From Candidatus Zixiibacteriota bacterium (GTDB taxonomy: Bacteria; Zixibacteria; MSB-5A5; GN15; FEB-12): 64,000 nt of DNA. The notes under the pieces were generated by a model. It was not told the origin of the DNA. It ran no database searches and saw only the letters and a list, made by a program, of their open reading frames with translations. The first letter of the stretch is position 1. Each line of letters starts with the position of its first letter. The translations under genes and the position numbers were made by a program. Positions 56,746 to 64,000 of this stretch are shown piece after piece. Location: assembly GCA_017999435.1 (NCBI GenBank), contig JAGNLV010000001.1, forward strand, positions 730,993 to 794,992. The letters are read 5' to 3'.

Positions 56746-59322
56746 TTACGGACAGGCCGCCGGCACCGGGCCGCCGCGGAAGAGATAGCCGATCAGGAGG
56801 GTCAGGTCGGACACAGCCGGCGAACCGTCCCCGTTCACATCCATGTGGGCGGGGCAGCCCGCCGAGACTCCGCCCCGGAACAGGTACGCGATCGCGAACG
56901 TCAGATCCGACACCGCCACCGTCCCGTCCCCCGTGCAGTCGCCGCGAAGCATACAGCAGCAGGCGTCTCCCACGCCGTCGCCGTCGAAATCCGCCTGGTC
57001 CGGGTTGGGCACGGCCGGGCAGTTATCGGCGTCGGCGCAGAAAAGATCCTCGTCGGCGTCGTTGTCCGGATCGTTCGGGCAGGCGTCGCAGAGGTCGCCG
57101 AGCGTATCGCCATCGGCATTAGCCTGCTCGGCATTGGGCAGGGCCGGGCAATTGTCGCAGGCGTCCCCTATCCCGTCGCCGTCGCCGTCCGCCTGGCCGG
57201 GATTGCCGGCAGCCGGGCAGTTGTCGCACACGTCCCCGACTCCGTCCCCGTCCCCGTCGGCCTGATCGGCATTGGCGACTCCGGGGCAATTGTCGGCGCC
57301 GCAGTACTCGGTCGAATAGCCGGGATCGGCGAAACCGTCGCCATCCGAGTCAATGCACCAGTCGCAGGCGTCCCCGATTCCGTCCCCGTCGACATCCGTC
57401 TGATCCGGGTTGCTCAGCTCGGGGCAGTTGTCGTCGGGACACTCGTTGGCCGCGTACCCCGGGTTCCCGTACCCGTCGCCGTCGCTGTCTGTGCACGCGT
57501 CGCAGGCGTCCCCCGTCCCGTCGCGGTCGAGATCACCCTGCTCCGGGTTAGGCAGACCGAGGCAGTTGTCGCAGGCGTCGCCGGCCCCGTCGACATCCTC
57601 ATCCTCCTGCCCCGGGTTATGCGCGAGCGGGCAGTTGTCCTCTTGTGCGCACAACCCGTCCCCGTCGCCGTCGTTCAGCGAATCCTCCGGGCACACGTCG
57701 CAGAGATCCCCGCTGCCGTCGCCGTCGGAATCAGTCTGTGCGGGATTGTACGCGGCCGGGCAGTTGTCCAGTTCGGCGCAGTAGCCGTCGCCGTCCCCGT
57801 CATCGCACACCCGGCAGGCGGGCTGTCCGGCCCCGATCAGGACGCCGCAGGTGTTGAACGGGCTTTCCGGGGCGCACGGCGAGAGTTCGTCGATATCGAG
57901 ATTCCCCGCCGCCGTGTCGCAGAAGATCGGCGGGCGGGTCATGTTGCCCAGCCACGTGCGGTACCGCTCGATGGCCGGCGGCCAATCCACCGTGTTGCCG
58001 TAGAGGTCGCTGCACTCGACCCATTGCCCCCCGTAGCCTCCGCACTCGTCGGATGAGAACGTCATACCGCCGTAGGCCGCGATGCAGCGGCGCACATCGA
58101 TGTACGATCCGTGCCCGCCTCCGGCAAAACCGCAGCCGTAGAATGTGCAGCCCTCCATCCGCACATTGCGCCCGTGATCGCACGCGACCCCCTGCTGCAC
58201 GCCGAGGAAGCGGCAATCCACGACCTTCACATAGGCAAACTCCGCCACGATCCCGGCCTGGAGGTCGCCCTGGAAGACGCAGTTGCGAATGGTCGGACCG
58301 TAGTAGGAGACGTTGATGCCGACCCCCTGCCAGCCCGGGGCCGCCCGGAAGCCGAGTCCCTCCACTGTCGGCAGCGTGTCGCTCGCCTGGATCAGTATGG
58401 CCGGCGGGTAGTTCGCCAGCGCCACCTGCACGATTGTATGCTCCGGCCCGTTCGCTGACCGCACCATCATCGGCATCCGGTTCCACACCATCCAATTGGT
58501 GCTGTCTATCGTGTAGATCCCGTCTTCGATCACCACCGTATCGCAGTAATGGGCCGCCGCCAGCGCCTCGGCGATCGTCGGATACTCCGATGGGACGTAC
58601 AGCGCAGTCGGAAGCTGCGTCGGATCGCAGCGGCTCACCTGGACGAGGAAGCAGTAGTCGGCCTGCCCGCCGGACAGCGCGTACAGCGACTCCCACTGGT
58701 CGCCGTCGTATACGGTCGACCGGTGCTCCCCCGCCGACGGGCCGTCGCCGCTGTCCGTCACCAGAACGAGCGTGTCGCCGTCTCCGCCGATCGCCCCCAG
58801 GCCGATATGAAACGACTGGTCCATCTCGAAGCCCACATCCAGCGCCCCCAGCGGCACCGTTACCCAGGCGAGTGTTGTCGGGAGCGAATCGTACGGCACC
58901 TCGGTCGAATCGAGCAGCGCGCCGGGGTATCCGGAGCCGTTGTCCGCGTACACGTAGACGCGCAGTCCCGGCTGCCCGGTCATGAGCGAAGGATAGAGCG
59001 CGAGCTGAACGGCGCCGAGCGCCAGTTCGCCCGGATTGCCGAAACTGGCGACGTCGAACCGCACTGCGGCCCGCGTGGCGGCCGACCGGCTCGGCAAGCG
59101 GTAGATATACGCGGCCGATCCGCAGTACGACACGTAGTCGCACCCCGGACACTCATAGCGGCCGCCGCCCGCCTGCGTGTCCGACAGATCGGCTGCCGGC
59201 CGGGAGATCGGCTCAGGACTACTCCCGGAGGGGTCTGCCTGCAGTCCTCCGGCCGCTCCGGCAATGGCGAGGGCCACGGCCAGCAAACAGCGGACGACCG
59301 CTCTTAATAAGCGAGAGCGCAT
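56746..59322 (-). CDS. secreted protein with beta-helix, thrombospondin type 3 repeats and dockerin
   Basis: 858 residues. Signal peptide (RAVVRCLLAVALAIAGAAGG LQA). Residues about 40-230 form a beta-sandwich (AAYIYRLPSRSAATRAAVRF). Residues about 240-480 look like a right-handed beta-helix of the pectate-lyase type (VPSEYPTIAEALAAAHYCDT VVIEDGIY, PTIRNCVFQGDLQAGIVAEF). Then about ten thrombospondin type 3 calcium repeats (DNCPAAYNPAQTDSDGDGSG DLCD). The end is a dockerin-type pair (CTGDGTVAVSDLTFAIAYLF RGG and DVNGDGSPAVSDLTLLIGYL FRGGPVP). AGGGA seven bases before the ATG at 59322. A surface or secreted calcium-stabilised protein; substrate unknown. Confidence 0.88.
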   Translation of the reverse strand: MRSRLLRAVVRCLLAVALAIAGAAGGLQADPSGSSPEPISRPAADLSDTQAGGGRYECPGCDYVSYCGSAAYIYRLPSRSAATRAAVRFDVASFGNPGELALGAVQLALYPSLMTGQPGLRVYVYADNGSGYPGALLDSTEVPYDSLPTTLAWVTVPLGALDVGFEMDQSFHIGLGAIGGDGDTLVLVTDSGDGPSAGEHRSTVYDGDQWESLYALSGGQADYCFLVQVSRCDPTQLPTALYVPSEYPTIAEALAAAHYCDTVVIEDGIYTIDSTNWMVWNRMPMMVRSANGPEHTIVQVALANYPPAILIQASDTLPTVEGLGFRAAPGWQGVGINVSYYGPTIRNCVFQGDLQAGIVAEFAYVKVVDCRFLGVQQGVACDHGRNVRMEGCTFYGCGFAGGGHGSYIDVRRCIAAYGGMTFSSDECGGYGGQWVECSDLYGNTVDWPPAIERYRTWLGNMTRPPIFCDTAAGNLDIDELSPCAPESPFNTCGVLIGAGQPACRVCDDGDGDGYCAELDNCPAAYNPAQTDSDGDGSGDLCDVCPEDSLNDGDGDGLCAQEDNCPLAHNPGQEDEDVDGAGDACDNCLGLPNPEQGDLDRDGTGDACDACTDSDGDGYGNPGYAANECPDDNCPELSNPDQTDVDGDGIGDACDWCIDSDGDGFADPGYSTEYCGADNCPGVANADQADGDGDGVGDVCDNCPAAGNPGQADGDGDGIGDACDNCPALPNAEQANADGDTLGDLCDACPNDPDNDADEDLFCADADNCPAVPNPDQADFDGDGVGDACCCMLRGDCTGDGTVAVSDLTFAIAYLFRGGVSAGCPAHMDVNGDGSPAVSDLTLLIGYLFRGGPVPAACP
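56960..57810 (-). repeat. thrombospondin type 3 coding repeats
   Basis: About ten units of 60-90 bases encode D.DGDG.GD.CDNCP.. .NP.Q.D. The rigid, repeated GAC/GGC codons make long antisense open frames here that are not genes. Confidence 0.85.
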
Positions 59323-59368
59323 ACCATTCCCTGCTCGTTTTTGGATCATGTCTCGGATACCTATATCT

Positions 59369-59396
59369 ATGATACGACAATCCCCCGTGTCGTCAA
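59369..59396 (-). promoter_or_regulatory. promoter of the thrombospondin-repeat protein gene
   Basis: Minus-strand TTGACG (59396-59391), 16 bases, TATCAT (59374-59369). Leader of about 40 bases to the ATG at 59322. Confidence 0.55.
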
Positions 59397-59420
59397 GGGC
59401 AAACTGCGACTGGAATTCCC

Positions 59421-59449
59421 TTGCCCTGTTTGTCCTCGTTGCGTATTCT
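59421..59449 (+). promoter_or_regulatory. promoter of the small two-CXXC exported protein gene
   Basis: TTGCCC (59421-59426), 17 bases, TATTCT (59444-59449); start near 59456, about 30 bases before the ATG. Confidence 0.6.
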
Positions 59450-59485
59450 GAGTCTGTCGCAGAACACCATTTCGCGGAGGAGCGA

Positions 59486-59971
59486 ATGAAACACGCACTC
59501 GCCATTCTCATCGGCCTTCTCCTCTGCCTCGCGGTCTCGGCGCCGCTGGCCCAGGAGGACGCGAAACCCTGGTTCGATCTTGAAAAATGCGCTTTCTGCA
59601 AGCAGCTTCTGTCCGAGGAGGGTCTCATCGACCACATGCATCCCGCGTACCACAACCTCAAGTCCGGGGTCTTGTGGATCACGGTTGTCGATCCGGAGTA
59701 CCGCGACGCGTTCAAACGCGCCGGGGCGAAGATGGAGGAAGTCGGCGCCGAGATGCAGAAGACCGGCGAGGTCCCCTATATGTGCGGGTTCTGCAGCGCG
59801 TACGGGGAGCTGATGATGGCCGGAGCGGTTCCGGAATGCGTCGAAACCGAGGTCGCCGAGATCTGCCTCATGCAGTCCGACAAGCCCGAGCTGGTCGAAA
59901 GGCTCCACGCTTTCGCCGCCCGGAGCAGCGAAGAAATGGCCAAGCTGAAGGCGGCGGAATCGGCCGAGTAG
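59486..59971 (+). CDS. small exported protein with two CXXC pairs, unknown function
   Basis: 161 residues. Signal peptide MKHALAILIGLLLCLAVSAP LA. Mature part has DLEKCAFCKQLLSEEGLIDH MHPAYHN and PYMCGFCSAYGELMMAG, two CXXC pairs with nearby His (HMH), plus a single Cys in PECVE and another in AEICLMQ. The pairs may bind a metal or form disulfides; the rest is helical and ends in a charged tail. No family recognised. Very good ribosome site (GGAGGAG) and a promoter just upstream; a single gene. Confidence 0.78.
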   Translation: MKHALAILIGLLLCLAVSAPLAQEDAKPWFDLEKCAFCKQLLSEEGLIDHMHPAYHNLKSGVLWITVVDPEYRDAFKRAGAKMEEVGAEMQKTGEVPYMCGFCSAYGELMMAGAVPECVETEVAEICLMQSDKPELVERLHAFAARSSEEMAKLKAAESAE

Positions 59972-60077
59972 CGGCCGGTGCCAGGCACAGCCCTTTCCAA
60001 TCGGGGGTATCCGGCGGGTCACTCGCCCGCCTCAGCCCACTGCCCGCAGTGATTCCGGACCCGCCCGGCGGCCGCCG

Positions 60078-60518
60078 TTATCTGCCGGCCTCGCGGAAAT
60101 GCATTCCCGCGCCCAGCGCCAGCGCCACCCCGATCACCACGTACACGGCAACCAGCACGATCGGCGGCACCCCCGCGTGGCGCAGGGCAATCCCGGCTCC
60201 GACCATCGCGGCCACGATCACGTACGACTGCAGCGACTGGAAGGCAAAGAGGCAGATCTTATCTTTGTGAGGGGAGAGCTCGCGGATACGGGCGACGTTG
60301 CGGCGCGCCACCGGGCGGAGGGCCAATCGGTACTTGGCGACCCCCAGGACCGCGGCGGCGCCCCACACCCAGGCCGAGCCGCCCGGCAGCCCCCGGGTGA
60401 GGATCCCTGCCCGCCAGAGCAGCACGGCCGCGCCGATAGCCCAGGCGACGCCCGCCCCGCGGAGGAGACTCGCCCGCGACACCGCCGGCTCGGGAATCGA
60501 TACCCGCACGCGCCCCAT
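60078..60518 (-). CDS. hypothetical multi-span membrane protein
   Basis: 146 residues with four predicted membrane helices (LRGAGVAWAIGAAVLLWRAG, AWVWGAAAVLGVAKYRLAL, SYVIVAAMVGAGIALRHAG, VLVAVYVVIGVALALGAGM) and a basic loop RPVARRNVARIRELSPHKDK between helices 2 and 3. No family recognised. It starts 15 bases beyond the T-run of the rho terminator, so it is transcribed either by readthrough from rho or from its own promoter, which I could not identify. Confidence 0.7.
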   Translation of the reverse strand: MGRVRVSIPEPAVSRASLLRGAGVAWAIGAAVLLWRAGILTRGLPGGSAWVWGAAAVLGVAKYRLALRPVARRNVARIRELSPHKDKICLFAFQSLQSYVIVAAMVGAGIALRHAGVPPIVLVAVYVVIGVALALGAGMHFREAGR

Positions 60519-60532
60519 GGCTGCCTTTCACG

Positions 60533-60559
60533 AAAAAAGCAGGCGTCCGCACCGCCTGC
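60533..60559 (-). terminator. intrinsic terminator of rho
   Basis: Seven-bp stem GCAGGCG/CGCCTGC (60539-60545 with 60553-60559), followed on the minus strand by six T (60538-60533). Lies 26 bases after the rho stop. Confidence 0.88.
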
Positions 60560-60584
60560 CTTTCTCTCCCTTCGCGCCCGGCCC

Positions 60585-61832
60585 TCAGTCCTTCATCGAG
60601 GCCAGGAATTTGGCGTTGTTCTTGGTCTTCTTCAGCCGCCCGAGGAGGAACTCCATGGCCTCGATCGGGTTCATTTCCGCCAGGAACTTGCGGAGAATCC
60701 AGATCTTGTTGAGCGTATCCTGGTCCTGCAGGAGTTCTTCCTTGCGGGTCGATGAGCGGTTGATGTCCATGGCCGGGAAAATGCGCCGGTCGGAGAGCCG
60801 GCGATCGAGCACCATTTCCATGTTGCCGGTGCCCTTGAACTCCTCGAAAATGACTTCGTCCATGCGCGACCCGGTTTCGATCAGGGCGGTGGCGATGATC
60901 GTCAGCGACCCGCCCTCCTCGATGTTGCGGGCCGCCCCGAAGAACCGTTTCGGCTTGTGGAGGGCGTTGGAGTCGACGCCCCCGGAGAGGATTTTGCCCG
61001 AGTGCGGCACGACCGCGTTGTGGGCGCGGGCGAGCCGGGTGATCGAGTCGAGCAGGATCACCACGTCCTTGCCATACTCCGTCAGCCGCTTGGCCTTCTC
61101 CAGCACCATGTGGGCCACCTGCACGTGCCGCTCCGCCGGCTCGTCGAACGTCGAGGACACCACCTCGCCCCGCACCGACCGCTTCATGTCTGTGACCTCC
61201 TCCGGCCGCTCGTCGATGAGGAGCACGATGAGGATCACCTCGGGATGGTTGGCGGTGATCGCCTGGGCGATCTTCTGCAGGATGATCGTCTTGCCCGCTT
61301 TCGGGGGCGAGGTGATGAGCGCCCGCTGGCCCTTCCCGATCGGGCACATGAGGTCGATAATCCGGGTCGTGACCTCCTCCGCACCGACCTCGAGGTGGAA
61401 CTGCACGTTCGGGTAGAGGGGGGTGAGGTTGTCAAAGAGGGTCTTGTGCTTGGCCACCTCGGGATCGTCGAAATTGACCGACTCAATCTTCAGCAGGGCG
61501 AAATACCGCTCGTTGTCTTTGGGCGGCCGGACCTGCCCCGAGATCACGTCGCCGGTCCGCAGATCGAACCGCTTGATCTGCGACGGGGAGACGTAGATGT
61601 CGTCCTGGCCGGGCAGATAGTTGTAGGACGGCGAGCGCAGGAATCCGTACCCCTCCTCGAGAATCTCCAGCACCCCTTCGGCCAGTATCATCCCCTCGCC
61701 CGAGGAAGTCGACTCCATGATCTTGTAGATCAGTTCCGACTTGCGCAATCCCGAGACGCCCGGGATGTCGAGTTCCTCGGCGATTTTGAGGAGATCCGCG
61801 ATTGTCTTTTGTTTCAGATCCGCAACTTCCAT
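60585..61832 (-). CDS. rho: transcription termination factor Rho
   Basis: 415 residues. The N-terminal helical domain [38 protein letters not shown] is followed by the RNA-binding CSD ([37 protein letters not shown]) and the RecA-type ATPase: Walker A SPPKAGKT, Walker [18 protein letters not shown]-loop [20 protein letters not shown] and R-loop. Full length without the long insertions seen in some phyla. The ATG at 61832 has AGGTGG six bases upstream. Hexameric RNA helicase that ends transcription. Lies 51 bases after rsfS. Confidence 0.97.
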   Translation of the reverse strand: MEVADLKQKTIADLLKIAEELDIPGVSGLRKSELIYKIMESTSSGEGMILAEGVLEILEEGYGFLRSPSYNYLPGQDDIYVSPSQIKRFDLRTGDVISGQVRPPKDNERYFALLKIESVNFDDPEVAKHKTLFDNLTPLYPNVQFHLEVGAEEVTTRIIDLMCPIGKGQRALITSPPKAGKTIILQKIAQAITANHPEVILIVLLIDERPEEVTDMKRSVRGEVVSSTFDEPAERHVQVAHMVLEKAKRLTEYGKDVVILLDSITRLARAHNAVVPHSGKILSGGVDSNALHKPKRFFGAARNIEEGGSLTIIATALIETGSRMDEVIFEEFKGTGNMEMVLDRRLSDRRIFPAMDINRSSTRKEELLQDQDTLNKIWILRKFLAEMNPIEAMEFLLGRLKKTKNNAKFLASMKD

Positions 61833-61883
61833 TTGACCACCTGTCCTTATCCTGCCTCTTGCTCGCAATCAGAATTTTCGTTT

Positions 61884-62243
61884 TCACACGGCGTCGGCCA
61901 GCTCCTCCGCAGGCGCGTCTCCCCAGAGGCGCTCCAGCTGGTAGAACCGCCGCGTCGGTTCGTAGAACACATGTATCACGACGTCGACATAATCGATGAG
62001 CACCCAGTTGCCGGCCTCAGCTCCTTCGACCTGGTAGGGCTTGATCCCCTGTTCGCGCAAGCCGTCCTCGATCGCCCGGGCGATCGCCTTCACCTGAACG
62101 TCCGCGTCGCCGGAGGCGATCACGAAGTAGTCGCACACCGACGAGATCTCTTTGAGCTTCAGGATTTTTACGTCAAAGCCCTTTTTGGAGAGCGCCAGAT
62201 AACCGGCCGCCAGGGCCAACTCGTGGGAGGATAACTCGCTCAA
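61884..62243 (-). CDS. rsfS: ribosome silencing factor RsfS
   Basis: 119 residues. SSHELALAAGYLALSKKGFD VKILKLKEISSVCDYFVIAS GDADVQVKAIARAIEDGL and EAGNWVLIDYVDVVIHVFYE PTRRFYQLERLWGDA are diagnostic. RsfS binds ribosomal protein uL14 and blocks subunit joining when nutrients are short. I place the start at TTG 62243, whose last bases overlap the TGA of the LytR_C gene (TTGA), a form of the common ATGA coupling; AAAGGAG lies further upstream. No ATG exists before the conserved part. Confidence 0.92.
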   Translation of the reverse strand: MSELSSHELALAAGYLALSKKGFDVKILKLKEISSVCDYFVIASGDADVQVKAIARAIEDGLREQGIKPYQVEGAEAGNWVLIDYVDVVIHVFYEPTRRFYQLERLWGDAPAEELADAV

Positions 62244-62719
62244 GACTGCTGCTGTGACTCCTTTTTTATTTCCTGTGCGGAGAGAAGGTCCTCGATGTCG
62301 GGGCCGAGAATCAGGGTCGCGGTGACCTGGCGGGTGTTGTGCTCCAGGGGCTGGAACCACACCGCGTCGTCGTCCAGCCCGAGCTGTTCCGCCAGCATCC
62401 CGGCCCCCTCCAGATCCTCGGTCCGCGACACCACCACCGTGCGCGTTACGGCCCGCAAATCATACACGCCTGTCTCGACCACCTGGACCTCGAGGTCGGC
62501 CCCGGCCAGCGCCTTGACCCGCTGCACCAGCCGGTTCAGCCCGGCCCCGCTGCCCCCGGTCTGGAGGACCTGCAGGCGCACGACCTCGGAGGGCGGGTTT
62601 TCCGTCAGCGACACCCCGCGCACGAGCCGGGTCCCGACCAACCCCAGATAGATCGTCACCGCCGCCAGGCCGGCCGTGAGGAAAATCGTCGTGAATTTGC
62701 GAATCATGTGTTTGTTCAT
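62240..62719 (-). CDS. LytR_C-domain membrane-anchored protein
   Basis: 159 residues. One N-terminal membrane helix (TTIFLTAGLAAVTIYLGLVG), then a LytR C-terminal-type domain: VVRLQVLQTGGSGAGLNRLV QRVKALAGADLEVQVVETGV, TRTVVVSRTEDLEGAGMLAE QLG and TATLILGPDIEDLL. The LytR_CpsA_Psr catalytic domain itself is absent, so this is a stand-alone LytR_C protein, found next to rsfS in many bacteria. Periplasmic side by prediction; may bind wall polymer. Start ATG 62719 or five codons on. Confidence 0.85.
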   Translation of the reverse strand: MNKHMIRKFTTIFLTAGLAAVTIYLGLVGTRLVRGVSLTENPPSEVVRLQVLQTGGSGAGLNRLVQRVKALAGADLEVQVVETGVYDLRAVTRTVVVSRTEDLEGAGMLAEQLGLDDDAVWFQPLEHNTRQVTATLILGPDIEDLLSAQEIKKESQQQS

Positions 62720-62827
62720 GTCGAAGCGGGGTGCCGGCGCGTCAGGCCGCCGGCGGGATGGCGAGAGTCGGAAAGCGCGGAAATCGGGAAAAGCTGCGGT
62801 AGGGGGCCGAATTCACTCTCCTCGCTT

Positions 62828-63310
62828 TCAGTAGCGGTTCCACCAGGACCCGGGCCCGAACAGGCTGCCCCGCCGATAGTACGGCCCGTACCAACCGCCG
62901 GTATACGACTGCATTCCGACCGTCATCCGAAAACTCTCGGACGGGTGATAGTCAAGCATAAACCCCGGCAGCACCGTCGCATCGCTCACACCCTCTCCCC
63001 ACAGCGCCCCGGCGTTGTGGGCCACCCCGACATTGAGCAGCAGCGACAGCTTCGGCGAAAACTCGTAAAACATACTCGTCGTCAGCATCCCCACCGAGGC
63101 CGATTGCCCGCCCCCCGACAGGTAGGACAGCGAGTAGCTGTGCGACCAGTGCAGGCGGGAGAGGTCGATCAGCGACAGCGGGCTTTTCGCCGGTTCGATC
63201 CCCATCACATTAGCCCGCGCGGCCGCTTCCAGGTCGGCTCGGTCGGACATCTGGGCCGCGGCTGAAGCCGCCAGAGTCAGCGTGGCGAGGATTACGATCA
63301 ACTTGTGCAT
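62828..63310 (-). CDS. small exported protein, unknown (possible outer-membrane protein)
   Basis: 160 residues. Signal peptide MHKLIVILATLTLAASAAAQ. Mature part contains WSHSYSLSYLSGGGQSASVG MLTTSMFYEFSPKLSLLLNV GVAH and LPGFMLDYHPSESFRMTVGM QSYTG, alternating strands with aromatic girdle residues; the end is Gly/Tyr/Trp-rich (WYGPYYRRGSLFGPGSWWNR Y). No named family. Start at 63310 with GGTGG seven bases before; a longer frame to 63334 is less likely. Confidence 0.75.
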   Translation of the reverse strand: MHKLIVILATLTLAASAAAQMSDRADLEAAARANVMGIEPAKSPLSLIDLSRLHWSHSYSLSYLSGGGQSASVGMLTTSMFYEFSPKLSLLLNVGVAHNAGALWGEGVSDATVLPGFMLDYHPSESFRMTVGMQSYTGGWYGPYYRRGSLFGPGSWWNRY

Positions 63311-63449
63311 ATGCGCTACCACCAATTCTAACACCGGCTTAATGTAACGCGCCGGGAAGGCCCCGGCAATAAAAAAAACCCGGCCCCCTTGACCTAGTAT
63401 CGACCCGGCCCCCGGTCATCCTTTATAACGTACCGGCCCGGCGATCCGC

Positions 63450-64000
63450 TCACTGATATTTCCCGCTCCCGGCGGCCGGGTAGCCGAATTTTCTGGCCAG
63501 TTCGGCCAACTGCTCGACCGAGTTGACCCCAAGCACCTCGTCGGGGTTTTCGGCAGTCACCACGGCCACCCGCAAGCCCTTATCATGCATCACCTTAATC
63601 GTGTCCGTCAGATAGTATTCCCCCTGTGCATTCTCCCGCCCGATCTCGGTAAGCGCGGCGAAGAGGTGGCGGTTGTCAAAACACAAAATGCCGGTGTTGA
63701 TCTCCCGGATGCGGCGCACCTCGTCGGAGGCGTCTTTCTCCTCCACGATTTCCGCCAGCATGTCGGTATTTCCCTCCCGCACGATCCGGCCGTAGCCGTA
63801 GGGGTTCGCGAACACCGCCGACAGACAGGTGGCCGCCGCCCCGGTCCGGCTGTGAACGTCCAGCAATGCTTCCAGCGACCGGCGGCTGAGAAACGGGACA
63901 TCCCCCGCCGCCACCAGCGTCGTCCCGGCGAAATCGCCGAGGAGTTCTTTCGTCATCATGACGGCGTGCCCGGTCCCCAGCTGCTCGCGCTGCCAGGCGA
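63450..64000 (-). CDS. glmU: GlmU-type nucleotidyltransferase, C-terminal part of the catalytic domain (runs off the window)
   Basis: The visible part (about 183 residues) starts WQREQLGTGHAVMMT, the QLGTGHA motif of N-acetylglucosamine-1-phosphate uridylyltransferase. It continues with TTLVAAGDVPFLSRRSLEAL (metal Asp), NPYGYGRIVREGNTDMLAEI VEEKDAS, REINTGILCFDNRHLFAAL and NAQGEYYLTDTIKVMHDKG. It stops after LGVNSVEQLAELARKFGYPA without the left-handed beta-helix acetyltransferase domain of full GlmU, so it is a stand-alone nucleotidyltransferase or the acetyltransferase is encoded elsewhere. Supplies UDP-sugar for wall or LPS. The N-terminus lies outside the window. Confidence 0.87.
   Translation of the reverse strand, partial: AWQREQLGTGHAVMMTKELLGDFAGTTLVAAGDVPFLSRRSLEALLDVHSRTGAAATCLSAVFANPYGYGRIVREGNTDMLAEIVEEKDASDEVRRIREINTGILCFDNRHLFAALTEIGRENAQGEYYLTDTIKVMHDKGLRVAVVTAENPDEVLGVNSVEQLAELARKFGYPAAGSGKYQ

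Noticed and set aside
63350..63410. Terminator after the GlmU-type gene (eight T on the minus strand).
   Set aside because: The bases before the T-run give only a direct repeat (CCCGGCCCCC twice) and a four-base pairing; the clean hairpin lies on the wrong side of the T-run.

Overview
The window is GC-rich bacterial chromosome, densely coded on both strands, with no mobile element, CRISPR array or rRNA. Several signs point to a Gram-negative bacterium of the Fibrobacteres-Chlorobi-Bacteroidetes (FCB) superphylum. These are many signal-peptide and lipobox proteins, predicted outer-membrane beta-barrels, two secreted proteins ending in the NYPNPFNPTTTI sorting-type domain, a lamin-tail protein with a related C-terminus, dockerin-type repeats of the form DLT..VAYLFR.GPPP, and a FISUMP-domain lipoprotein. 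The dockerin style resembles candidate phylum Zixibacteria; that placement is inference.

Layout. 1-9.1 kb (minus strand): the start of an M14 carboxypeptidase, a dGTPase, a PorV-like barrel gene broken by an in-frame TAG, a lamin-tail protein, a large barrel protein, a sigma-54 activator and RNase R. 9.3-11.8 kb (minus): an ECF sigma, its zinc anti-sigma and two Spy/LTXXQ-like periplasmic proteins, one with metal-ligand-rich repeats. 11.9-15.4 kb: mreB and a malic enzyme-phosphotransacetylase fusion, each with promoter and terminator. 15.7-16.8 kb: a regulator followed by two small exported proteins. 17.3-25.3 kb: a dockerin protein, a Cys-rich small protein, rhomboid and M23 peptidases, a lipoprotein-sorting-like protein, a double-domain DsrC-like protein and MltF. 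25.5-28.6 kb: three tandem paralogous lipoproteins. 28.8-33.7 kb: an exported ankyrin/metallo-beta-lactamase fusion, a racemase, a zinc metallopeptidase and a FISUMP lipoprotein. 33.8-41.2 kb: tRNA-Arg(ACG), a PP2C phosphatase ending in an A10 slippery tract, and two secreted sorting-domain proteins, one of 1504 residues. 41.2-45.5 kb: miscellaneous enzymes.

45.6-55.6 kb is a long minus-strand run with many overlapping genes: FtsE-FtsX-EnvC (activation of cell-wall hydrolases at division), HolB, a RicT-type PSP1 protein, MetG, TatD, RsmA, a PdxJ homologue that has lost its conserved histidines, and RluD. The holB-ricT-metG-tatD-rsmA part resembles the well-known Firmicutes order. 55.7-60 kb holds a BNR-repeat protein, a thrombospondin-3/dockerin secreted protein and a small two-CXXC exported protein. 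60-64 kb holds rho, rsfS, a LytR_C protein and the 3' part of a GlmU-type nucleotidyltransferase.

The observations most worth following are: the PP2C gene, whose A10 tract would, on a one-base slip, fuse a C-terminal membrane anchor; the in-frame amber in an otherwise intact barrel gene; the catalytically degenerate PdxJ; the tandem DsrC-like protein; the exported ankyrin-MBL fusion; and the sigma/anti-sigma/metal-repeat operon.
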